From positions 1-53,524 of the forward strand of contig NZ_JAGAXX010000022.1 of assembly GCF_017940815.1 (NCBI RefSeq): a stretch of DNA of 53,524 nucleotides, given 5' to 3'. How positions within the stretch are numbered: the stretch's first letter is position 1; each line of letters begins with the position of its first letter. The notes beneath the pieces are model-generated. The model did not search any database. It saw nothing but the letters and a program-made list of their open reading frames with translations, and had not been told where the DNA came from. Of this stretch, positions 10,263-19,115 are shown in pieces. The stretch is from Methanobrevibacter sp. (lineage in GTDB: Archaea > Methanobacteriota > Methanobacteria > Methanobacteriales > Methanobacteriaceae). Both the position numbers and the translations under genes were made by a program.

Positions 10263-11390
10263 ATGACATTTCATGTGATGATTATCCCTACTCTTAACTG
10301 TCCATCAAACTGCAAATATTGTTGGGGATCTGAAAATAAAAAGGAAATGATGGGCTTGGAAATAATTGACCAAATTGTCGAATGGTTAAGTGATTTTAGA
10401 GATGATAAAGTTCATTTCACATTCCATGGTGGGGAACCTTTGCTTGCGGGTTATGACTTCTATAAGTCCGCACTGGAGAAGCTTTCCATTTTAGACAATC
10501 TTGAAGGTTTTTCACTTCAAAGTAACATTTGGCTATTGACAGAAGAGCTAATCGACTTATTCTTGGAGTATAATGTCGTTGTAAGTACAAGTATTGACGG
10601 GCCAAAGGAAATCAATGATTTTCAAAGGGGAGAAGGTTACTTTGATAAAACCATGGCCAAATTTGAGCTGGCTAAAAGTAAGGGGTTAATCATTAACTTT
10701 GTTTTGACTGTTACCGACTATTCAAAAGACTTCTCCGATGAATTGTATGAATTCTTTAAGGGAGAAAAAATGAATCTGAAAATCCATGCTGCACTGCCTT
10801 CCCTTAGAGGGGATAATGCAGACCCTTGGGCGCTTGACCAGGAAGAGCATGGTAAGCTGCTCATAGATTGGCTTGACAAGTACCTTTATGATTTGGATAA
10901 GTTCACTGTAATGGATTTGGACCATATCTGTAAATCCTCACTAAGGAGAAGAGGAACCCTTTGTACATTTGCAGACTGTATTGGAACAACCTTGGCAGTG
11001 GGTTCCGACGGTTCAATCTATCCTTGCTACAGGTTTGTAGGAATGCCTGAATATGTGTTGGGAAATGTTTCCACCAATCCAAGTTTTGATGATTTGAAAT
11101 CATCTGATGCTTGGTCTAAACTCATGGAATTCAGGGATTATGTGGATGAAAACTGCAAGAAATGCAGATATGTCAAGTACTGTGAAGGAGGATGTCCTTA
11201 TAATGCCATTGTGGCTTATCAGACTCCTCAGGCTGTTGACCCACAATGCACTGCGTATAAGATGATTTTTGGAGAGGTTTCAAAAAGGATGAACAAGGAA
11301 TTCGCAAAATCTGCATTTGGAATGGGTGCTCCTGAACCTAGAAAAGAGGGTGAGGCATTCAGCATTATGGATTTGGCTATGAAGCCTTAA
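10263..11390 (+). CDS. Radical SAM/SPASM enzyme, putative peptide-modifying (TIGR04083-like)
   Basis: Radical SAM protein of 375 aa. The SAM-cluster motif CPSNCKYC (CxxxCxxC) is at residues 13-20, and FHGGEPLL near residue 58 is typical of anSME-like, SPASM-bearing peptide modifiers. The C-terminal SPASM region has Cys in TLCTFADC, PCYRF, CKKCRYVKYCEGGCPYNA and DPQCTAY, enough for two auxiliary Fe-S clusters. It starts one base after the Cys-rich peptide gene, and ribosome-site-like sequence within that gene's end may couple translation. A 41-aa Cys-containing protein gene follows 13 bases downstream. The likely role is post-translational modification of the neighbouring peptide, by analogy with this family; the chemistry is unknown. 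Confidence 0.87.
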   Translation: MTFHVMIIPTLNCPSNCKYCWGSENKKEMMGLEIIDQIVEWLSDFRDDKVHFTFHGGEPLLAGYDFYKSALEKLSILDNLEGFSLQSNIWLLTEELIDLFLEYNVVVSTSIDGPKEINDFQRGEGYFDKTMAKFELAKSKGLIINFVLTVTDYSKDFSDELYEFFKGEKMNLKIHAALPSLRGDNADPWALDQEEHGKLLIDWLDKYLYDLDKFTVMDLDHICKSSLRRRGTLCTFADCIGTTLAVGSDGSIYPCYRFVGMPEYVLGNVSTNPSFDDLKSSDAWSKLMEFRDYVDENCKKCRYVKYCEGGCPYNAIVAYQTPQAVDPQCTAYKMIFGEVSKRMNKEFAKSAFGMGAPEPRKEGEAFSIMDLAMKP

Positions 11391-11403
11391 ATTGTGTGAT
11401 AAT

Positions 11404-11529
11404 ATGATTTGTGATGATTGTAAACATTTGGAGTTAAGAAACAAATATAAGATTGTTTGTAAAGTTCATGAACATCAACTTTTGGATGTTAAGGAATGTA
11501 TGAATTATGAAAAAATTGAAGAAGAATGA
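11404..11529 (+). CDS. Small Cys-containing protein (41 aa), end of radical SAM operon
   Basis: Short gene beginning MICDDCKHLELRN and ending KIEEE, with a CxxC at residues 3-6 and two further Cys (20 and 32), giving four possible metal ligands. It begins 13 bases after the radical SAM gene and is followed by a T-rich stretch (11530-11548) that would end the transcript. No known function. Its position makes it a second candidate substrate, a scaffold or a metal-binding accessory of the radical SAM enzyme. The intact frame, ATG start and conserved-looking Cys spacing support a real gene. Confidence 0.6.
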   Translation: MICDDCKHLELRNKYKIVCKVHEHQLLDVKECMNYEKIEEE

Positions 11530-11695
11530 TTTTTTTCTTCTTTTTTTTAGTTAATAATTGAAATTATCTCTTTTTTTACACAATAATTTTTTTATATTGT
11601 TAATATGAATTTTATCTATTTTTACAGTTAATTTCATCATAAGATGGGATTTGCATTACTTTTTTTGTTATTATTTTTTAGAGGTAATGCCTTTT

Positions 11696-11810
11696 AGTAA
11701 TACTTAGTATATAAATGAATTTGAAAAAAGTAATACTTTTATATATTATGACTTTCAAATTATAATATAGTAATACTGAGTATTTAAATAAATTAAAAAA
11801 AAGTAATACT
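11696..11810 (+). promoter_or_regulatory. Duplicated promoter-operator upstream of the metal ATPase
   Basis: The 318-base gene-free stretch 11530-11847 holds a tandem duplication of about 48 bases beginning at 11696 and 11769. Each copy starts with AGTAATACT followed by TAGTAT or GAGTAT, then a TATA-like element (TATATAAAT; TTTAAATA at 11783-11790), then a second AGTAATACT exactly 33 bases after the first (11729 and 11802). AGTAATACT is a 4-1-4 palindrome. The boxes flank the TATA element and the expected start site, the usual layout for archaeal repression. The regulator is not known; metal control is an inference from the downstream gene. Confidence 0.7.
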
Positions 11811-11847
11811 TTTTACTATTAAAATAATTATTAAGAAGGTGTGTAAT

Positions 11848-13896
11848 GTGATTGATGAAATTACTGATTTTCTATTCAGCTTGAAAATGACCATTATTTC
11901 AGGTATATTTCTATTGATTGCAGTAATTTTTATGATATTTGGAATTAAAACACCTATTTACTTAGATCCCGCATGGGGAGCAGTAATAATAAGTGGTATT
12001 CCAATGTTACTTTTAGCAATGACCAGATTGATCCGTGAAAAATGGATTTCATCTGCGCTCTTGATTGCTATTGCAATGGTTGCATCACTATTGATTGGTG
12101 AAATATTTGCAGCCGGAGAAGTTGCATGGATTATGGCATTAGGTGCTCTTTTAGAAGACTGGACTGTCGAAAGAGCTAAAAAAGGTTTAAGAAACCTAAT
12201 TAACTTAACTCCACAGACCGGAAGAAAAATCGTCAACGGTGTTGAAGAGATGGTTCCTGTAGATGAGATTAAACTTGGGGACACTTTAAGGATTCTTCCT
12301 GGTGAAAGCGTACCTGTGGATGGTGAAATCATAAGCGGTACAACTTCACTTGACCAATCAATCATGACTGGTGAATCCCTACCTATAGATAAGGAAGTGG
12401 GTGATGAGGTATTCTGTGGAACAATGAATATGTACGGTGCTATTGACATTAAGGCTACAAGTCTAGGTGAAAACTCTTCACTTCAAAAATTGATTGACCT
12501 TGTTAAGGCTGCTGACGAAAAGCAAGCTCCTACCCAAAGGATTGCAGATAAATGGGCAACCTGGCTGGTTCCTGTTGCATTGATAGTTGCAATTGCTGCA
12601 TGGTTGGTAACCGGCAATATTGAAAGAGGAGTAACCGTTCTGGTTGTATTCTGCCCATGTGCATTGATACTTGCAACACCTACTGCTATCATGGCTGCAA
12701 TCGGTCAGGCAACCAAATATGGTGTATTGATCAAATCCGGTGAGGCCTTAGAAACATTAGGTGCACTTAACACTTTAGTGTTCGATAAGACCGGTACTTT
12801 GACTTACGGTAATTTAGAGGTTTCTGATGTTATCTCTTTAAATGACGATTTGACAGAATTGGATTTGCTTAAGCTCACAGCATCCTGTGAAAAGTTAAGT
12901 GAACACCCATTGGCTAAAGCCGTTGTAAATAATGCAAAAGAACTTGAAGTTGAAATCGAAGAGCCACAAGATTTCAAGATGTATCCTGGAAAAGGAGTAT
13001 CATGTATGAATTCTTATGGTAAGGTATATGCTGGAAACTCCAAATTTATCAGTGAAAACGGCATTGAATTCAATGTCGATAGCGATTTAGATAAACTTAA
13101 AAATGAAGGTAAGGCTTCAATCATCGTTGCATTGAACGGCATGGTTGTTGGTTTGGTCGGTTTGTCTGATGTGATTCGTGAGGATTCAAAGGGAATGATT
13201 GAAAACCTTCATGAATTGGGCACTGAAACCATATTGCTCACAGGAGATAACACAGAAACTGCTAATTACTTTGCTTCACAGGTTGGAATAGGCAAGGTTT
13301 TCGGTAACTTGCTTCCTGAAGAAAAGCTTTCATGGATTGAAAAGCTTAAAGGGGAAGGCAAAAAGGTATGTATGATTGGTGACGGTGTAAACGATGCGCC
13401 TGCACTCAAGACCGCTGACGTCAGTGTTGCAATGGGGTCTGTAGGAAGTGACGTTGCAATCGAGGCAGCTGACATTGCGCTTTTAGGTGACGATATCGGT
13501 AAGATTCCATACCTTAAGAAACTTTCAAATTCAACCCTATTCACAATCAAGGCAAATATTGCAATTTCAATGACAATCAATGCAGTGGCGATAATATGTT
13601 CTGTTTTAGGACTTTTAAATCCTGTAACTGGAGCTATTGTGCACAATGCAGGTTCCTGTTTGGTGGTTTTAAATGCTGCATTGCTTTATGATAGGCATTT
13701 CGACGATTCAATTAAAAAGATCGACACTGAAAATGTGGAACATTCCCACTATCACTTCCACAATGACGGTGAACACACTCACTCTCATGAAGGAATTGAA
13801 ATAATTGATGAGATTGAAACCGAAAATGGAATCAAGCATATGCACGCACACAAGCATGCATTGAACAGACAAAGTTGTGAACCGTATCACAACTAA
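11848..13896 (+). CDS. Heavy-metal P1B-type ATPase with His-rich C-terminus
   Basis: Membrane pump that moves a metal ion at the cost of ATP. Motifs in order: TGES (actuator domain), CPC at residues 269-271 in the transport helix, DKTGT with phosphorylated Asp313, HPLAKA (nucleotide domain), and GDGVNDAPAL. The last helix carries HNAGS. No N-terminal Cys-based metal domain is present; instead the last 60 residues contain many His (HSHYHFH, HTHSH, HMHAHKHA). This suits Zn, Co, Ni or Cd better than Cu, but the metal is not certain. Start GTG 11848 is chosen because AAGGTG lies 8 bases upstream; a GTG at 11839 would overlap that site. 682 aa. Confidence 0.9.
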   Translation: MIDEITDFLFSLKMTIISGIFLLIAVIFMIFGIKTPIYLDPAWGAVIISGIPMLLLAMTRLIREKWISSALLIAIAMVASLLIGEIFAAGEVAWIMALGALLEDWTVERAKKGLRNLINLTPQTGRKIVNGVEEMVPVDEIKLGDTLRILPGESVPVDGEIISGTTSLDQSIMTGESLPIDKEVGDEVFCGTMNMYGAIDIKATSLGENSSLQKLIDLVKAADEKQAPTQRIADKWATWLVPVALIVAIAAWLVTGNIERGVTVLVVFCPCALILATPTAIMAAIGQATKYGVLIKSGEALETLGALNTLVFDKTGTLTYGNLEVSDVISLNDDLTELDLLKLTASCEKLSEHPLAKAVVNNAKELEVEIEEPQDFKMYPGKGVSCMNSYGKVYAGNSKFISENGIEFNVDSDLDKLKNEGKASIIVALNGMVVGLVGLSDVIREDSKGMIENLHELGTETILLTGDNTETANYFASQVGIGKVFGNLLPEEKLSWIEKLKGEGKKVCMIGDGVNDAPALKTADVSVAMGSVGSDVAIEAADIALLGDDIGKIPYLKKLSNSTLFTIKANIAISMTINAVAIICSVLGLLNPVTGAIVHNAGSCLVVLNAALLYDRHFDDSIKKIDTENVEHSHYHFHNDGEHTHSHEGIEIIDEIETENGIKHMHAHKHALNRQSCEPYHN

Positions 13897-13992
13897 TATT
13901 TTTCTTTTTTTGTAAATTTTTTATTACTTATTTTTTTAAATTATCCAAATTATTATATATTAAAATGAATAATCTTATTTGTAGGTATTAAT

Positions 13993-14982
13993 ATGAATGG
14001 AAAAATAATTTTAGGGCTTCCAAAGGGAAGTTTGAATAATGTTAAAAGAGGTAATACTTATCAGTTGTTTGTTGATGCCGGTTATGAGGTTAAAGGATAC
14101 GAACCTGGTGATGAATCTTATGAAATTGAAATTTTAAACGATGAAGATATCGTGGCATTCCTGACCCGTCCACAATCCACACCTGTTGAGCTAAACAGAG
14201 GAATGGTTGATATTGCAATTGTTGGTGAGGACTGGATTAAAGAGGAATCTGTTTTAAGAAAAACAAATACCGTAAAGATTGGTGATTTGGATTATGGTAA
14301 GACCCGTTTGATTGTTGCTGTTCCTAAAGATTCACCATATGACAATCTATCTGATTTGTTCAGGGCAAACAAGGATAGGAAAACTCCAATATTATGCTTT
14401 ACTGAATATCCTAACTTGACCAGGAAATTCATCATGGAAAATGAGGTTTATCAAGAGTTATATGGTGATGCAGTGCCGTTCGTGCAGGTTAGAGGTTTGA
14501 CCGATGGTGACAATGAGATGGTTCAGGTCATCAACTCAGACGGTGCAACTGAAGTCTACATTGCAAAGGGTGCAGACTTGATTGTTGACAACACCCAAAC
14601 CGGAAGCAGCCTTAAAAAGGCAGGATTGAAGGAAATCGAAACAATATTGCACTCTTCAGCAGGCCTTTATGCGGGAGTTAGCTGCACTGGAGACAAGCTT
14701 GAAAAGGCAAAGATGATCTATGAGCAACTGCTTGGTGCAATCACCGCAAAAAGATTCTTTGATGTGAAATTCAACATTGCCAATAATAAGATTGAAGAGG
14801 TTTCAAACTATTTGATTGACAATAAGCTATGTGCTGATGAACCTACAATCACTCCGGGTTCCGATTTCTCACAAATCAACGTATTGATTCCTAAGGCGAA
14901 ATTCCCTGAAATGGTTGATGCAATCAAGGGATTTGACGCAACTTCAATTATAAGAAATGATTTAAAACAATTGATTGAATAA
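13993..14982 (+). CDS. hisG: ATP phosphoribosyltransferase, long form
   Basis: First step of histidine synthesis: ATP plus PRPP gives phosphoribosyl-ATP. The start of the protein, [13 protein letters not shown], is the family signature. [20 protein letters not shown] near residue 190 is the PRPP-binding region. About 90 C-terminal residues (from [15 protein letters not shown]) form the ACT-like regulatory domain of the long form, which is feedback-inhibited by histidine and needs no HisZ. The 329-aa length is somewhat above the usual 290. No other histidine genes adjoin it. A TATA-like AT-rich region precedes it, and T-runs at 14990-15010 probably end its transcript just before the inserted element. 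Confidence 0.93.
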   Translation: MNGKIILGLPKGSLNNVKRGNTYQLFVDAGYEVKGYEPGDESYEIEILNDEDIVAFLTRPQSTPVELNRGMVDIAIVGEDWIKEESVLRKTNTVKIGDLDYGKTRLIVAVPKDSPYDNLSDLFRANKDRKTPILCFTEYPNLTRKFIMENEVYQELYGDAVPFVQVRGLTDGDNEMVQVINSDGATEVYIAKGADLIVDNTQTGSSLKKAGLKEIETILHSSAGLYAGVSCTGDKLEKAKMIYEQLLGAITAKRFFDVKFNIANNKIEEVSNYLIDNKLCADEPTITPGSDFSQINVLIPKAKFPEMVDAIKGFDATSIIRNDLKQLIE

Positions 14983-15021
14983 TCATTTCTCTCTTTTTTT
15001 CTATTTTTTTAATAAATTATC

Positions 15022-16288
15022 AACCTTGTAGAAACCATGTTAAAATTTAAGTGAATATCGATGTTTTTTGCTTGTTTTTGTTAAAGAAGTGATATTTTCT
15101 CTTTGTTTTTGATTTTGACATGTTATTGTTCTTTTTATTTTACACTCGAATTTGTTCTTCGCAAAAAAATTTTTACTAAAATGCTTGGATTTTAATTTTA
15201 AGCGATTTTATCCTTTTAATTTTTTTACACATGAAATAATACTTCCAATTCATTGTAAAAACGAATAATAATTTATAAATAGTAGAATGGAGAATAATTA
15301 TTAATATGTACAGTAAAATAAACTATTCTCCATATTACTATTTGAATTCAAGACATTTAAACCTTTTGGATTTTGGACTTAAGATTGGTGGAAAGACTCG
15401 GAAAGAAAAACTATTTAAAATTGGTGAAAATCAAAATAGATTATTGTACTTTGTTGAATTAACATTTAACTATGCAAAATGGATATTTCCAAAGTATTCC
15501 TGTGATTATAGCAATCATATTTATAATCAACCACAATTATTCACTATTTTGGCAATGAAAACTTACTTAAAAACAACCTATCGTGAAATAATTGAAATTT
15601 TAGATGTTTCTGATAAAATAACCACATATTTGAAACTTAACAAGCTACCACACTACACAACAATTCAGAAATTCTTTATAAGAATGTCGGACACAAAACT
15701 GAAAGATTTAAACAATCTAATATTGTTCATGCATCCAATAGATTGTGAATTAGCAGCAATGGATGGAACCGGTCACACAAGTGACTATGCGGATCATTAT
15801 TACGCAAAAATAAGGGGTAAATGCAGAAAAAGCTACATTAAAAATCATATCGCAATCGATGTCGACACAAGAATGATCCTAAATTACGCAGCAAATCGAG
15901 GTCCAAAATACGATACACAATTCGCAATCGCATCAATAAGACAATTAAAACCCTACAAACCACATTACATCCTTGCAGACAGAGCATACGACACAGAAGC
16001 AATAAGAAAATGTATAAATGAAGAAGTAGGTGCATTCGACCAAATACCATTAAAAACAAGAGCAAAAACAGGATATTACAGATTGAATAGTGCAACAATC
16101 TTCTGGCACGACGTTTACACACGAAGAATGAACGTAGAAAGTGTAATTTATGTAATAAAAAGAAGATTCAACGGAGGGAACTATAGTAGAAGCACAAAAC
16201 TCCAAAATAAAGAAACAAAACTCAAAGATGTATTATACAACATCTACAGAGCAATTCAAGTATTTTAAATGAGGGTTTCTACAAGGTT
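15022..16288 (+). mobile_element. Intact insertion sequence, 1267 bp, DDE transposase
   Basis: The ends are perfect 15-bp inverted repeats: AACCTTGTAGAAACC at 15022-15036 and its reverse complement at 16274-16288, with weaker pairing further inward. Identical 8-bp target duplications lie outside. One transposase gene (15306-16268) fills the right part. The left 270 bases are non-coding and hold the transposase promoter (TTTATAAATA near 15271). IS4/IS5-superfamily elements that duplicate 8 bp include the ISH1 group, but I cannot assign the group from sequence alone. The element sits between the T-rich end of hisG and the promoter of the HTH-CBS gene and breaks no coding region. Confidence 0.95.
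15306..16268 (+). CDS. IS4/IS5-superfamily transposase
   Basis: DDE transposase of 320 aa that cuts and joins the ends of the surrounding insertion sequence. The likely catalytic residues are Asp153 (AMDGTGH), Asp225 (ILADRAYD) and Glu278. The Glu lies in the Y-x2-R-x3-E-x6-K signature (YTRRMNVESVIYVIK), which defines the IS4-like superfamily. The frame is full length with no internal stop, so the enzyme may be active. The second half is noticeably A-rich in codon use compared with neighbouring chromosomal genes, fitting an acquired element. Confidence 0.94.
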   Translation: MYSKINYSPYYYLNSRHLNLLDFGLKIGGKTRKEKLFKIGENQNRLLYFVELTFNYAKWIFPKYSCDYSNHIYNQPQLFTILAMKTYLKTTYREIIEILDVSDKITTYLKLNKLPHYTTIQKFFIRMSDTKLKDLNNLILFMHPIDCELAAMDGTGHTSDYADHYYAKIRGKCRKSYIKNHIAIDVDTRMILNYAANRGPKYDTQFAIASIRQLKPYKPHYILADRAYDTEAIRKCINEEVGAFDQIPLKTRAKTGYYRLNSATIFWHDVYTRRMNVESVIYVIKRRFNGGNYSRSTKLQNKETKLKDVLYNIYRAIQVF

Positions 16289-16372
16289 AAATTATCATTA
16301 TTTATCATTAACATTTATAAACTATACTTAACATAAATAGTAATATTATTTTAGTTTATAAGGGGATAAAAC

Positions 16373-17275
16373 ATGTTAACTTCTGTTCAAAAGGAAATCT
16401 TACAAACATTGATTAATTTATATCAATCCTCTAATGGTAAATCTATTAAGGGCGAAGACATTGCTGAGGTGATGAATAGGAACCCAGGAACAATACGTAA
16501 CCAGATGCAATCGTTAAGAAGCCTTAGTCTAGTTAAAGGTGTACCTGGACCTAGAGGAGGATATAAACCAACAATTGAAGCTTATCATGCATTAAACATT
16601 TCTGTTTCAGACAATGATTCCATAGTCCCAATCTTCAAGAATGGGAAAAAAGTGGAAGACATTTCCGTTGCAAAAATTGAATTCACAAGCGTTCCTCAGC
16701 CAGGAGAATGTGAAGCCGCAATCAAGGTATTGGGAAGCATCAAGGACTTGAACTTGGGTGATACCATAAGGATCGGCCCGACTCCAGTGAACAATTTGGG
16801 AGTTATAGGAAAGATTGTGGGCCGTGACGATATGGACAATATCCTATTGGTCGACACCACTACCATCAGAAGCATTCCTAAACAGACTGTAGGAGACATT
16901 GCAAGCAGGGATGTAATTTCATTTGCTTTGGACTGCTCAGTAAAAGAGGCTGCAAAAAAACTTGTGGATAATGGAATTGATGGTGCTCCTGTAATAAAAG
17001 ATGGAAAGGTTGTTGGAGTGTTCACACTAACAGACTTGGTCAATGCAATAGCTAATGATAATGAGGACAAGTGTGTTGGAGAATTGATGTCCAAGAATGT
17101 TGTCATTGTAAATGAGGATTTAAAGATAGCCAATGCAATTGAGGTTATGCGTAAAAAAGAAATTTCAAGATTGATTATTGCAGATAACAACCAAGTTCTA
17201 TTGGGAATCGTTACAAGAACCGACTTGATTGAAAGCATAACTAATTTAGAACAATTCCCAGTCAATACAAATTAA
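16373..17275 (+). CDS. HTH and twin CBS domain transcriptional regulator
   Basis: Predicted archaeal regulator of 300 aa. Residues about 1-70 form a winged helix (EDIAEVMNRNPGTIRNQMQSLRSL). A middle domain of about 100 residues includes GDTIRIGPTP. Two CBS repeats follow at about residues 175-290 (AAKKLVDNGIDGAPVIKDGKVVG and EVMRKKEISRLIIADNNQ). CBS pairs bind adenosine nucleotides, so it probably links gene control to energy state. GGGGAT lies 8 bases before the ATG. The deoxyhypusine synthase gene follows 15 bases later, suggesting co-transcription. Its DNA targets are unknown. The insertion sequence now sits about 85 bases upstream. Confidence 0.85.
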   Translation: MLTSVQKEILQTLINLYQSSNGKSIKGEDIAEVMNRNPGTIRNQMQSLRSLSLVKGVPGPRGGYKPTIEAYHALNISVSDNDSIVPIFKNGKKVEDISVAKIEFTSVPQPGECEAAIKVLGSIKDLNLGDTIRIGPTPVNNLGVIGKIVGRDDMDNILLVDTTTIRSIPKQTVGDIASRDVISFALDCSVKEAAKKLVDNGIDGAPVIKDGKVVGVFTLTDLVNAIANDNEDKCVGELMSKNVVIVNEDLKIANAIEVMRKKEISRLIIADNNQVLLGIVTRTDLIESITNLEQFPVNTN

Positions 17276-17290
17276 TTTTTAAGTGATTTA

Positions 17291-18214
17291 ATGAGAGTAA
17301 ACCAGATTAATGTAGACAATGGTATGAAGATAATTGACTTGATAGATCAGTTTGACCAGTCAGGCGTTTTAGGTGCAGGAAGGGTGGCACGCGCTTGCAA
17401 TGTCATGGCAGACATGATTCAGGACGAGGACATGAGCGTGTTCATGAGTCTTGGAGGGCCTCTGATACCGGGTGGAATGAGAAATGTTGTCACAAGAATG
17501 ATTAAAGAGGGACATGTCAATCTGATTATTTCAAGCGGAGCCAACATAACTCATGACCTTGTTGAAGCTTTTGGAGGAGCTCATTATCGCCACGAGGGCA
17601 AGGATGATGAGGAACTGAATGAGGAAGGAATCGGAAGAATAGCTGATATCAATGTAGGGTCAGATGATTTCACAGTCTTTGAAACAGAAATTATAAAAAT
17701 CTATGAAAAGATAGCCTCTGAAAAGCCAATAGTTTCAATTCAGGAACTGCTTTATGAGGTGGGCCTTTTGGTTGATGATGAGAACTCATTTGTGGCTGCC
17801 GCTGCAAGAAATAACATTCCAATTTTTGCTCCTGGACTAATCGATTCAATGATGGGTCTTCAGCTATGGATATTCTCACAGGACCATGAATTTGTTGTGG
17901 ATGCCGTCGCTGATATGCATTATCTCTCAGACATCGTGTTTGAATCCGAAAAGGTCGGTGCAATCCTTTTGGGAGGAGGCCTTACCAAACATTACACATT
18001 AGCATCCAATGTTATCAAGGGAGGCCTTGATGCTGCAATTCAGATTACCATGGACAGGCCTGAAGCCGGAAGCTTAGGCGGAGCTCCATTGGAGGAAGCG
18101 AAATCCTGGGCAAAAGCCAAATGCGGATCCAACCTTGCAAGTGTTGTTGGAGACGTTACAGTTATATTTCCATTAATCTATGCCGCTGCCTTGGATAAAA
18201 TTAATGGTGATTAG
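17291..18214 (+). CDS. dys: Deoxyhypusine synthase
   Basis: Transfers the aminobutyl group of spermidine to a lysine of translation factor aIF5A, the first step of hypusine formation. The NAD-binding and catalytic parts are recognisable: FMSLGGPLIPGGMRN, SSGANITHDLVEAFGG with HYRHEG, FAPGLIDSMMG, and the active-site Lys233 in GGGLTKHY. The 307-aa length is normal for archaea. GTGAT precedes the start by 5 bases. It lies between an HTH-CBS regulator and a membrane protein whose ATG follows its stop directly. Confidence 0.92.
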   Translation: MRVNQINVDNGMKIIDLIDQFDQSGVLGAGRVARACNVMADMIQDEDMSVFMSLGGPLIPGGMRNVVTRMIKEGHVNLIISSGANITHDLVEAFGGAHYRHEGKDDEELNEEGIGRIADINVGSDDFTVFETEIIKIYEKIASEKPIVSIQELLYEVGLLVDDENSFVAAAARNNIPIFAPGLIDSMMGLQLWIFSQDHEFVVDAVADMHYLSDIVFESEKVGAILLGGGLTKHYTLASNVIKGGLDAAIQITMDRPEAGSLGGAPLEEAKSWAKAKCGSNLASVVGDVTVIFPLIYAAALDKINGD

Positions 18215-18742
18215 ATGAGTTACATTATTTTAGCAATCTTATTCATATTGTCTGGATTTTTCATGAAATATTCAGATGACTTATTCGATGTTAATAATGA
18301 TTTGAAGTTTGCCACTATCTGTGGAGTTCTATGCGGAATAGCTTCAGCCGTTGCGGCAATTTATGATGCTGGTGCGGCATATATTTTCATAGCCATACCT
18401 ATAGGTAATATTCTGGCCCTAAAGGTGGATGGAACTCATCATATAGTCACATTGATAGTATTTATAGTGATTTGCCTCGCATTTGGAATTCCAGAATTGA
18501 GCCTTATAGTGCTGTTAATCTGTATCCTTGCGGCATTGGCCGATGAGGTGGGTCATGAGATGGTTTCCAAAGTGACTGAAAACAGGTTCCTTAATCTGTT
18601 CTTTGAATACAGGTTTGTGATGAAAATAGTCATTTGTCTGCTTGCAATTACAGGACAATTCAGTATCTGGATATTTGTCTGTTTCCTGCTATTTGAAATA
18701 TTCTATGTGATTGCAGGAATTTGTTTTGAAAAGTTCAATTAA
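18215..18742 (+). CDS. Integral membrane protein of unknown function
   Basis: 175-aa protein with about five hydrophobic helices and few charged residues outside loops. It contains a conserved-looking polar patch DEVGHEMVSKVTENRFLN between helices four and five and NILALKVDGTHH in the middle; His and Asp there could bind a metal, but this is not established. The ATG directly abuts the deoxyhypusine synthase stop, so the two are translated from one transcript. I do not recognise a characterised family. Confidence 0.72.
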   Translation: MSYIILAILFILSGFFMKYSDDLFDVNNDLKFATICGVLCGIASAVAAIYDAGAAYIFIAIPIGNILALKVDGTHHIVTLIVFIVICLAFGIPELSLIVLLICILAALADEVGHEMVSKVTENRFLNLFFEYRFVMKIVICLLAITGQFSIWIFVCFLLFEIFYVIAGICFEKFN

Positions 18743-18756
18743 AAAAAGAGTTAAAA

Positions 18757-18785
18757 AAAGGAATATAAAATTCCTTTCTATTTTT
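18757..18785. terminator. Bidirectional terminator between convergent genes
   Basis: A perfect 8-bp stem, AAAGGAAT at 18757-18764 and ATTCCTTT at 18770-18777 with a 5-base loop, has a T-run on the right (18780 onward) and an A-run on the left. It lies between the convergent membrane-protein genes and can serve both strands. Confidence 0.65.
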
Positions 18786-18788
18786 TAT

Positions 18789-19031
18789 TTATTCTAATTC
18801 TACGCCCATTTTACCTGCTACTCTAGCGAGGATAACGGTAACGAGTACTGCAACAATGGTTACAACAATAGCGTATACGAATAAACTTGGTAAAGCATCA
18901 CCGGTTCCAATAACACTTTCGATTAATTTTTGGATTGCATCGTTCCATGCTAAACCTGCAACGAATGCGAATGCAGTGGTAATTAATCCAAGAATAGTTT
19001 CCATGATTAATTTTGTTACTTCAGATGCCAT
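18789..19031 (-). CDS. DUF5654-like small membrane protein
   Basis: 80-aa protein beginning MASEVTKLIMETILG, with two membrane helices (about residues 10-28 and 48-70) joined by a short loop. It resembles the archaeal DUF5654 family, whose function is unknown. The start at 19031 is chosen because GGAGGTG lies 6 bases upstream; an earlier ATG at 19046 would overlap that site. Its promoter region carries a TATA-like stretch (AAATATATAAATG on the minus strand). An AGTAATACT box at 19112-19120 overlaps the pyrF stop. Confidence 0.8.
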   Translation of the reverse strand: MASEVTKLIMETILGLITTAFAFVAGLAWNDAIQKLIESVIGTGDALPSLFVYAIVVTIVAVLVTVILARVAGKMGVELE

Positions 19032-19115
19032 ACTTTTCACCTCCATTTAACCTATATGTTCCCTCTACTAAGAACATTTATATATTTATTTTTTGTTATT
19101 AAAATAATTTTAGTA

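Larger units (their letters stand above)
15014..16296. repeat. 8-bp target-site duplication flanking the insertion sequence
   Basis: AAATTATC occurs at 15014-15021 directly left of the element and again at 16289-16296 directly right of it. The copies are identical, the mark of a single, fairly recent transposition event. Confidence 0.93.

Noticed and set aside
12483-12692. Minus-strand frames inside the metal ATPase, including 11958-12449 and 13266-13646
   Set aside because: Long frames opposite a well-conserved gene; products lack motifs and reflect codon composition of the real gene.
16696-17265. 189-aa minus-strand frame opposite the HTH-CBS gene
   Set aside because: Shadow of a gene with clear domains on the plus strand; no ribosome site or family pattern.
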